NCBI RefSeq assembly: GCF_037038585.1
Contig: NC_092523.1
Location: 49,679,501 to 49,743,500 of the forward strand
DNA from: Patagioenas fasciata
Taxonomy: Eukaryota; Chordata; Aves; Columbiformes; Columbidae
Length of the DNA stretch: 64,000 nucleotides
Reading direction: 5' to 3'
Position numbers and translations under genes: made by a program. Under the pieces are notes generated by a model, which saw only the letters and a list, made by a program, of their open reading frames with translations, was not told the origin of the DNA and made no database searches. Below, one piece after another: positions 52,617 to 62,807 of this stretch (positions within the stretch are counted from its first letter, which is position 1; every line of letters starts with the position of its first letter).

Positions 52617-54313
52617 TTGAACTTGAGGAAACACGCGTCTGAGCAAAACTCCCAAACGCTTCCAGGAAAGACACACGCTCTGCCACAAGCACACAAGTGT
52701 TTGCCCTCAGCTATAGATCAGGGACAAGCTTGTGAAGAGATGCCCTGCTATTCTTTCGCCTTATGGCATCATGTGTTTCGTTCCTCTTGGAGATCGATTG
52801 TTAAACGTCTTTCCTAGGGCGACTGTGAAGCATTTGCCAGCGGAGGAGAAGTAGCACGGAGCAGCATTCAGTACTGCCTACGAGTGTCTTTGCTACCCTA
52901 CTAGCGGAGCTCCAAGAACAGGCAGACATCTTCAGGTACCTTCCAAATGTGGATTCCCCTGCAGCCCCGTAGGCGGGCGTGCAGTACGCCAACCATCAAC
53001 GGACGTTTTTCCCCTCAAGCCTGTCAGGACGTTGCTCGTCCGTCTTTCCCTCAATAGATGGGAGTAGGCGCGCTTGCGGATGTGTGCGTGTGTGTGGCCA
53101 CGCGTTTGCTTAGGCATCAGTGTGTGAAAAGGTAGGTGCTTTTCTCTAGCTGCGTGTGCGTGCACGTGGTGCTGGGTGCACATCCCTGGGTGCTCGTGGA
53201 AAGGTTTCTGCATGGTTTTCGCTGAGGAATCGTGTGTGTGCACATGGACAAAGAGAAGGCGCAGCAACCAGGTTCCAGCGCCGAAGAAGGCAAAAGGCAA
53301 GGTTTCCGGCGCTATCTCCTTCTCTCCGCAGACCTAGTCGCGCAAAGCAAGCCGCTAAGCCGGCGACCGGCAAGAGAGCTACAACGAAGCATGCCGAACG
53401 GAGAAAATAGCAGCAGCTCATCTGTTCACACCTTGTTTCTGCCATGTGCTTGAACGCCAAGACGTTCGCGCTTCTGTGAGATGAAAGACGTCCTTCTGCG
53501 TATGTGGTTGCTCACACCGGTGCACTTGTTAGTGTATCCATTCAGTCCTGGGCTGCGGGGCATTCAGAAGTGGCTCTGTGGAGACGTCTGCATAGAGGCA
53601 GCTGTCAGAACACGCACACTCGATTGTTCACCAAAACATATGCAGACGCGTCCTTAGCCTGTAGATTTGGATGCACAGAGTTCCCTGTGTTCGCAAGAGA
53701 CAAGGGAATCGCGTCTGTACGCACAGAAGCAATAGCGGACCGTTTCCCTCGGAGTGAACGCGAAGAGCCGTCTATGTACTCGCAGACACGGGAACGTGCC
53801 TCAATGCGGTCACAGAGGCAGCAGCTTTTGCACAGATGCTCTGGTGATTCTGGCACTTTCCAGGCACACTCCTGAAAGTCGCGCACACTGCTGTTCACTC
53901 GCTAAACGACCTCTTGGGAAACACGTCTCCGGTCGATGGACCGCTCAGATTGCTTCTCGTGTAACTGTGAACTGTGTCAGCGCAGGGAATCCGTCTCTGT
54001 TGAGCAGATGTCAATCCTGCCTCGCTTTTGCTTTGTTGCCTCTACCAAGATGATTTCCCGTTTCTCTCTTCACTGGAGCAGGCAGACACAGCCAACGCAC
54101 ATCAAGTGTCAAGAGACACGCTCTGCTGAGCTCAACGCTTGTGCAGATGCACATGTGCGACGAAGTCAACACACGTGCTTGTGGAGAGAAAGAAAGGGAC
54201 TCCCAGGCGTGTGGAGCGACGGGGAGAAAGAGCGGGCGCTGAGGAACACAGTTTCAAACAGACTGTCTCCACACAAACAGGCACCTGTCTGCAGGTATCC
54301 TAGATCTTGATTC
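52617..54313. repeat. Satellite unit 32, type C, no insertion
   Basis: u200 A, u309 G (52925), u391 T, u924 A and u1465 G. It separates the near-matching units 31 and 33. Confidence 0.95.
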
Positions 54314-56010
54314 TTGAACTTGAGGAAACACGCGTCTGAGCAAAACTCCCAAACGCTTCCAGGAAAGACACACGCTCTCCCACAACCACACAAGTGTTTG
54401 CCCTCAGCTATAGATCAGGGACAAGCTTGTGAAGAGATGCCCTGCTATTCTTTCGCCTTATGGCATCATGTGTTTCGTTCCTCTTGGAGATCGATTGTTA
54501 AACGTCTTTCCTCGGGCGACTGTGAAGCATTTGCCAGCGGAGGAGAAGTAGCACGGAGCAGCATTCAGTACTGCCTACGAGTGTCTTTGCTACCCTACTA
54601 GCGGAGCTCCAAGAACAGGCACACATCTTCAGGTACCTTCCAAATGTGGATTCCCCTGCAGCCCCGTAGGCGGGCGTGCAGTACGCCAACCATCAACGGA
54701 CGTATTTCCCCTCAAGCCTGTCAGGACGTTGCTCGTCCGTCTTTCCCTCAATAGATGGGAGTAGGCGCGCTTGCGGATGTGTGCGTGTGTGTGGCCACGC
54801 GTTTGCTTAGGCATCAGTGTGTGAAAAGGTAGGTGCTTTTCTCTAGCTGCGTGTGCGTGCACGTGGTGCTGGGTGCACATCCCTGGGTGCTCGTGGAAAG
54901 GTTTCTGCATGGTTTTCGCTGAGGAATCGTGTGTGTGCACATGGACAAAGAGAAGGCGCAGCAACCAGGTTCCAGCGCCGAAGAAGGCAAAAGGCAAGGT
55001 TTCCGGCGCTATCTCCTTCTCTCCGCAGACCTAGTCGCGCAAAGCAAGCCGCTAAGCCGGCGACCGGCAAGAGAGCTACAACGAAGCATGCCGAACGGAG
55101 AAAATAGCAGCAGCTCATCTGTTCACACCTTGTTTCTGCCATGTGCTTGAACGCCAAGACGTTCGCGCTTCTGTGAGATGAAAGACGTCCTTCTGCATAT
55201 GTGCTTGCTCACACCGGTGCACTTGTTAGTGTATCCCTTCAGTCCTGGGCTGCGGGGCATTCAGAAGTGGCTCTGTGGAGACGTCTGCATAGAGGCAGCT
55301 GTCAGAACACGCACACTCGATTGTTCACCAAAACATATGCAGACGCGTCCTTAGCCTGTAGATTTGGATGCACAGAGTTCCCTGTGTTCGCAAGAGACAA
55401 GGGAATCGCGTCTGTACGCACAGAAGCAATAGCGGACCGTTTCCCTCGGAGTGAACGCGAAGAGCCGTCTATGTACTCGCAGACACGGGAACGTGCCTCA
55501 ATGCGGTCACAGAGGCAGCAGCTTTTGCACAGATGCTCTGGTGATTCTGGCACTTTCCAGGCACACTCCTGAAAGTCGCGCACACTGCTGTTCACTCGCT
55601 AAACGACCTCTTGGGAAACACGTCTCCGGTCGATGGACCGCTCAGATTGCTTCTCGTGTAACTGTGAACTGTGTCAGCGCAGGGAATCCGTCTCTGTTGA
55701 GCAGATGTCAATCCTGCCTCGCTTTTGCTTTGTTGCCTCTACCAAGATGATTTCCCGTTTCTCTCTTCACTGGAGCACGCAGACACAGCCAACGCACATC
55801 AAGTGTCAAGAGACACGCTCTGCTGAGCTCAACGCTTGTGCAGATGCACATGTGCGACGAAGTCAACACACGTGCTTGTGGAGAGAAAGAAAGGGACTCC
55901 CAGGCGTGTGGAGCGACGGGGAGAAAGAGCGGGCGCTGAGGAACACAGTTTCAAACAGACTGTCTCCACACAAACAGGCACCTGTCTGCAGGTATCCTAG
56001 ATCTTGATTC
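54314..56010. repeat. Satellite unit 33, type C, no insertion
   Basis: u391 A (54704), u884 A, u891 C (55204) and u924 C as in unit 31, but C at both u66 and u73, so its first part resembles A0/B copies. Confidence 0.95.
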
Positions 56011-57710
56011 TTGAACTTGAGGAAACACGCGTCTGAGCAAAACTCCCAAACGCTTCCAGGAAAGACACACGCTCTGCCACAAGCACACAAGTGTTTGCCC
56101 TCAGCTATAGATCAGGGACAAGCTTGTGAAGAGATGCCCTGCTATTCTTTCGCCTTATGGCATCATGTGTTTCGTTCCTCTTGGAGATCGATTGTTAAAC
56201 GTCTTTCCTAGGGCGACTGTGAAGCATTTGCCAGCGGAGGAGAAGTAGCACGGAGCAGCATTCAGTACTGCCTACGAGTGTCTTTGCTACCCTACTAGCG
56301 GAGCTCCAAGAACAGGCACACATCTTCAGGTACCTTCCAAATGTGGATTCCCCTGCAGCCCCGTAGGCGGGCGTGCAGTACGCCAACCATCAACGGACGT
56401 TTTTCCCCTCAAGCCTGTCAGGACGTTGCTCGTCCGTCTTTCCCTCAATAGATGGGAGTAGGCGCGCTTGCGGATGTGTGCGTGTGTGTGGCCACGCGTT
56501 TGCTTAGGCATCAGTGTGTGAAAAGGTAGGTGCTTTTCTCTAGCTGCGTGTGCTGGGTGCACGTGGTGCTGGGTGCACATCCCTGGGTGCTCGTGGAAAG
56601 GTTTCTGCATGGTTTTCGCTGAGGAATCGTGTGTGTGCACATGGACAAAGAGAAGGCGCAGCAACCAGGTTCCAGCGCCGAAGAAGGCAAAAGGCAAGGT
56701 TTCCGGCGCTATCTCCTTCTCTCCGCAGACCTAGTCGCGCAAAGCAAGCCGCTAAGCCGGCGACCGGCAAGAGAGCTACAACGAAGCATGCCGAACGGAG
56801 AAAATAGCAGCAGCTCATCTGTTCACACCTTGTTTCTGCCATGTGCTTGAACGCCAAGACGTTCGCGCTTCTGTGAGATGAAAGACGTCCTTCTGCGTAT
56901 GTGGTTGCTCACACCGGTGCACTTGTTAGTGTATCCCTTCAGTCCTGGGCTGCGGGGCATTCAGAAGTGGCTCTGTGGAGACGTCTGCATAGAGGCAGCT
57001 GTCAGAACACGCACACTCGATTGTTCACCAAAACATATGCAGACGCGTCCTTAGCCTGTAGATTTGGATGCACAGAGTTCCCTGTGTTCGCAAGAGACAA
57101 GGGAATCGCGTCTGTACGCACAGAAGCAATAGCGGACCGTTTCCCTCGGAGTGAACGCGAAGAGCCGTCTATGTACTCGCAGACACGGGAACGTGCCTCA
57201 ATGCGGTCACAGAGGCAGCAGCTTTTGCACAGATGCTCTGGTGATTCTGGCACTTTCCAGGCACACTCCTGAAAGTCGCGCACACTGCTGTTCACTCGCT
57301 AAACGACCTCTTGGGAAACACGTCTCCGGTCGATGGACCGCTCAGATTGCTTCTCGTGTAACTGTGAACTGTGTCAGCGCAGGGAATCCGTCTCTGTTGA
57401 GCAGATGTCAATCCTGCCTCGCTTTTGCTTTGTTGCCTCTACCAAGATGATTTCCCGTTTCTCTCTTCACTGGAGCACGCAGACACAGCCAACGCACATC
57501 AAGTGTCAAGAGACACGCTCTGCTGAGCTCAACGCTTGTGCAGATGCACATGTGCGACGAAGTCAACACACGTGCTTGTGGAGAGAAAGAAAGGGACTCC
57601 CAGGCGTGTGGAGCGACGGGGAGAAAGAGCGGGCGCTGAGGAACACAGTTTCAAACAGACTGTCTCCACACAAACAGGCACCTGTCTGCAGGTATCCTAG
57701 ATCTTGATTC
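56011..57710. repeat. Satellite unit 34, type C with TGG insertion (1,700 bp)
   Basis: TGG at 56554-56556, u66 G, u200 A, u924 C, u1007 A and u1465 C. At these markers it equals unit 27. Confidence 0.95.
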
Positions 57711-59410
57711 TTGAACTTGAGGAAACACGCGTCTGAGCAAAACTCCCAAACGCTTCCAGGAAAGACACACGCTCTGCCACAAGCACACAAGTGTTTGCCC
57801 TCAGCTATAGATCAGGGACAAGCTTGTGAAGAGATGCCCTGCTATTCTTTCGCCTTATGGCATCATGTGTTTCGTTCCTCTTGGAGATCGATTGTTAAAC
57901 GTCTTTCCTAGGGCGACTGTGAAGCATTTGCCAGCGGAGGAGAAGTAGCACGGAGCAGCATTCAGTACTGCCTACGAGTGTCTTTGCTACCCTACTAGCG
58001 GAGCTCCAAGAACAGGCACACATCTTCAGGTACCTTCCAAATGTGGATTCCCCTGCAGCCCCGTAGGCGGGCGTGCAGTACGCCAACCATCAACGGACGT
58101 TTTTCCCCTCAAGCCTGTCAGGACGTTGCTCGTCCGTCTTTCCCTCAATAGATGGGAGTAGGCGCGCTTGCGGATGTGTGCGTGTGTGTGGCCACGCGTT
58201 TGCTTAGGCATCAGTGTGTGAAAAGGTAGGTGCTTTTCTCTAGCTGCGTGTGCTGGGTGCACGTGGTGCTGGGTGCACATCCCTGGGTGCTCGTGGAAAG
58301 GTTTCTGCATGGTTTTCGCTGAGGAATCGTGTGTGTGCACATGGACAAAGAGAAGGCGCAGCAACCAGGTTCCAGCGCCGAAGAAGGCAAAAGGCAAGGT
58401 TTCCGGCGCTATCTCCTTCTCTCCGCAGACCTAGTCGCGCAAAGCAAGCCGCTAAGCCGGCGACCGGCAAGAGAGCTACAACGAAGCATGCCGAACGGAG
58501 AAAATAGCAGCAGCTCATCTGTTCACACCTTGTTTCTGCCATGTGCTTGAACGCCAAGACGTTCGCGCTTCTGTGAGATGAAAGACGTCCTTCTGCGTAT
58601 GTGGTTGCTCACACCGGTGCACTTGTTAGTGTATCCATTCAGTCCTGGGCTGCGGGGCATTCAGAAGTGGCTCTGTGGAGACGTCTGCATAGAGGCAGCT
58701 GTCAGAACACGCACACTCGCTTGTTCACCAAAACATATGCAGACGCGTCCTTAGCCTGTAGATTTGGATGCACAGAGTTCCCTGTGTTCGCAAGAGACAA
58801 GGGAATCGCGTCTGTACGCACAGAAGCAATAGCGGACCGTTTCCCTCGGAGTGAACGCGAAGAGCCGTCTATGTACTCGCAGACACGGGAACGTGCCTCA
58901 ATGCGGTCACAGAGGCAGCAGCTTTTGCACAGATGCTCTGGTGATTCTGGCACTTTCCAGGCACACTCCTGAAAGTCGCGCACACTGCTGTTCACTCGCT
59001 AAACGACCTCTTGGGAAACACGTCTCCGGTCGATGGACCGCTCAGATTGCTTCTCGTGTAACTGTGAACTGTGTCAGCGCAGGGAATCCGTCTCTGTTGA
59101 GCAGATGTCAATCCTGCCTCGCTTTTGCTTTGTTGCCTCTACCAAGATGATTTCCCGTTTCTCTCTTCACTGGAGCAGGCAGACACAGCCAACGCACATC
59201 AAGTGTCAAGAGACACGCTCTGCTGAGCTCAACGCTTGTGCAGATGCACATGTGCGACGAAGTCAACACACGTGCTTGTGGAGAGAAAGAAAGGGACTCC
59301 CAGGCGTGTGGAGCGACGGGGAGAAAGAGCGGGCGCTGAGGAACACAGTTTCAAACAGACTGTCTCCACACAAACAGGCACCTGTCTGCAGGTATCCTAG
59401 ATCTTGATTC
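57711..59410. repeat. Satellite unit 35, type C with TGG insertion (1,700 bp)
   Basis: TGG at 58254-58256, u200 A, u924 A, u1007 C (58720) and u1465 G. Confidence 0.95.
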
Positions 59411-61107
59411 TTGAACTTGAGGAAACACGCGTCTGAGCAAAACTCCCAAACGCTTCCAGGAAAGACACACGCTCTGCCACAAGCACACAAGTGTTTGCCC
59501 TCAGCTATAGATCAGGGACAAGCTTGTGAAGAGATGCCCTGCTATTCTTTCGCCTTATGGCATCATGTGTTTCGTTCCTCTTGGAGATCGATTGTTAAAC
59601 GTCTTTCCTAGGGCGACTGTGAAGCATTTGCCAGCGGAGGAGAAGTAGCACGGAGCAGCATTCAGTACTGCCTACGAGTGTCTTTGCTACCCTACTAGCG
59701 GAGCTCCAAGAACAGGCAGACATCTTCAGGTACCTTCCAAATGTGGATTCCCCTGCAGCCCCGTAGGCGGGCGTGCAGTACGCCAACCATCAACGGACGT
59801 TTTTCCCCTCAAGCCTGTCAGGACGTTGCTCGTCCGTCTTTCCCTCAATAGATGGGAGTAGGCGCGCTTGCGGATGTGTGCGTGTGTGTGGCCACGCGTT
59901 TGCTTAGGCATCAGTGTGTGAAAAGGTAGGTGCTTTTCTCTAGCTGCGTGTGCGTGCACGTGGTGCTGGGTGCACATCCCTGGGTGCTCGTGGAAAGGTT
60001 TCTGCATGGTTTTCGCTGAGGAATCGTGTGTGTGCACATGGACAAAGAGAAGGCGCAGCAACCAGGTTCCAGCGCCGAAGAAGGCAAAAGGCAAGGTTTC
60101 CGGCGCTATCTCCTTCTCTCCGCAGACCTAGTCGCGCAAAGCAAGCCGCTAAGCCGGCGACCGGCAAGAGAGCTACAACGAAGCATGCCGAACGGAGAAA
60201 ATAGCAGCAGCTCATCTGTTCACACCTTGTTTCTGCCATGTGCTTGAACGCCAAGACGTTCGCGCTTCTGTGAGATGAAAGACGTCCTTCTGCGTATGTG
60301 GTTGCTCACACCGGTGCACTTGTTAGTGTATCCATTCAGTCCTGGGCTGCGGGGCATTCAGAAGTGGCTCTGTGGAGACGTCTGCATAGAGGCAGCTGTC
60401 AGAACACGCACACTCGATTGTTCACCAAAACATATGCAGACGCGTCCTTAGCCTGTAGATTTGGATGCACAGAGTTCCCTGTGTTCGCAAGAGACAAGGG
60501 AATCGCGTCTGTACGCACAGAAGCAATAGCGGACCGTTTCCCTCGGAGTGAACGCGAAGAGCCGTCTATGTACTCGCAGACACGGGAACGTGCCTCAATG
60601 CGGTCACAGAGGCAGCAGCTTTTGCACAGATGCTCTGGTGATTCTGGCACTTTCCAGGCACACTCCTGAAAGTCGCGCACACTGCTGTTCACTCGCTAAA
60701 CGACCTCTTGGGAAACACGTCTCCGGTCGATGGACCGCTCAGATTGCTTCTCGTGTAACTGTGAACTGTGTCAGCGCAGGGAATCCGTCTCTGTTGAGCA
60801 GATGTCAATCCTGCCTCGCTTTTGCTTTGTTGCCTCTACCAAGATGATTTCCCGTTTCTCTCTTCACTGGAGCACGCAGACACAGCCAACGCACATCAAG
60901 TGTCAAGAGACACGCTCTGCTGAGCTCAACGCTTGTGCAGATGCACATGTGCGACGAAGTCAACACACGTGCTTGTGGAGAGAAAGAAAGGGACTCCCAG
61001 GCGTGTGGAGCGACGGGGAGAAAGAGCGGGCGCTGAGGAACACAGTTTCAAACAGACTGTCTCCACACAAACAGGCACCTGTCTGCAGGTATCCTAGATC
61101 TTGATTC
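59411..61107. repeat. Satellite unit 36, type C, no insertion
   Basis: u309 G (59719), u200 A, u924 A, u1007 A and u1465 C. Follows an insertion-bearing u1007 C copy, as unit 38 does. Confidence 0.95.
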
Positions 61108-62807
61108 TTGAACTTGAGGAAACACGCGTCTGAGCAAAACTCCCAAACGCTTCCAGGAAAGACACACGCTCTCCCACAACCACACAAGTGTTTGCCCTCA
61201 GCTATAGATCAGGGACAAGCTTGTGAAGAGATGCCCTGCTATTCTTTCGCCTTATGGCATCATGTGTTTCGTTCCTCTTGGAGATCGATTGTTAAACGTC
61301 TTTCCTCGGGCGACTGTGAAGCATTTGCCAGCGGAGGAGAAGTAGCACGGAGCAGCATTCAGTACTGCCTACGAGTGTCTTTGCTACCCTACTAGCGGAG
61401 CTCCAAGAACAGGCACACATCTTCAGGTACCTTCCAAATGTGGATTCCCCTGCAGCCCCGTAGGCGGGCGTGCAGTACGCCAACCATCAACGGACGTTTT
61501 TCCCCTCAAGCCTGTCAGGACGTTGCTCGTCCGTCTTTCCCTCAATAGATGGGAGTAGGCGCGCTTGCGGATGTGTGCGTGTGTGTGGCCACGCGTTTGC
61601 TTAGGCATCAGTGTGTGAAAAGGTAGGTGCTTTTCTCTAGCTGCGTGTGCTGGGTGCACGTGGTGCTGGGTGCACATCCCTGGGTGCTCGTGGAAAGGTT
61701 TCTGCATGGTTTTCGCTGAGGAATCGTGTGTGTGCACATGGACAAAGAGAAGGCGCAGCAACCAGGTTCCAGCGCCGAAGAAGGCAAAAGGCAAGGTTTC
61801 CGGCGCTATCTCCTTCTCTCCGCAGACCTAGTCGCGCAAAGCAAGCCGCTAAGCCGGCGACCGGCAAGAGAGCTACAACGAAGCATGCCGAACGGAGAAA
61901 ATAGCAGCAGCTCATCTGTTCACACCTTGTTTCTGCCATGTGCTTGAACGCCAAGACGTTCGCGCTTCTGTGAGATGAAAGACGTCCTTCTGCGTATGTG
62001 GTTGCTCACACCGGTGCACTTGTTAGTGTATCCATTCAGTCCTGGGCTGCGGGGCATTCAGAAGTGGCTCTGTGGAGACGTCTGCATAGAGGCAGCTGTC
62101 AGAACACGCACACTCGCTTGTTCACCAAAACATATGCAGACGCGTCCTTAGCCTGTAGATTTGGATGCACAGAGTTCCCTGTGTTCGCAAGAGACAAGGG
62201 AATCGCGTCTGTACGCACAGAAGCAATAGCGGACCGTTTCCCTCGGAGTGAACGCGAAGAGCCGTCTATGTACTCGCAGACACGGGAACGTGCCTCAATG
62301 CGGTCACAGAGGCAGCAGCTTTTGCACAGATGCTCTGGTGATTCTGGCACTTTCCAGGCACACTCCTGAAAGTCGCGCACACTGCTGTTCACTCGCTAAA
62401 CGACCTCTTGGGAAACACGTCTCCGGTCGATGGACCGCTCAGATTGCTTCTCGTGTAACTGTGAACTGTGTCAGCGCAGGGAATCCGTCTCTGTTGAGCA
62501 GATGTCAATCCTGCCTCGCTTTTGCTTTGTTGCCTCTACCAAGATGATTTCCCGTTTCTCTCTTCACTGGAGCACGCAGACACAGCCAACGCACATCAAG
62601 TGTCAAGAGACACGCTCTGCTGAGCTCAACGCTTGTGCAGATGCACATGTGCGACGAAGTCAACACACGTGCTTGTGGAGAGAAAGAAAGGGACTCCCAG
62701 GCGTGTGGAGCGACGGGGAGAAAGAGCGGGCGCTGAGGAACACAGTTTCAAACAGACTGTCTCCACACAAACAGGCACCTGTCTGCAGGTATCCTAGATC
62801 TTGATTC
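61108..62807. repeat. Satellite unit 37, type C with TGG insertion (1,700 bp)
   Basis: TGG at 61651-61653, u66 C, u73 C, u200 C and u1007 C (62117), with C at u1465. Its first 200 bases match unit 33 at the markers. Confidence 0.95.
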
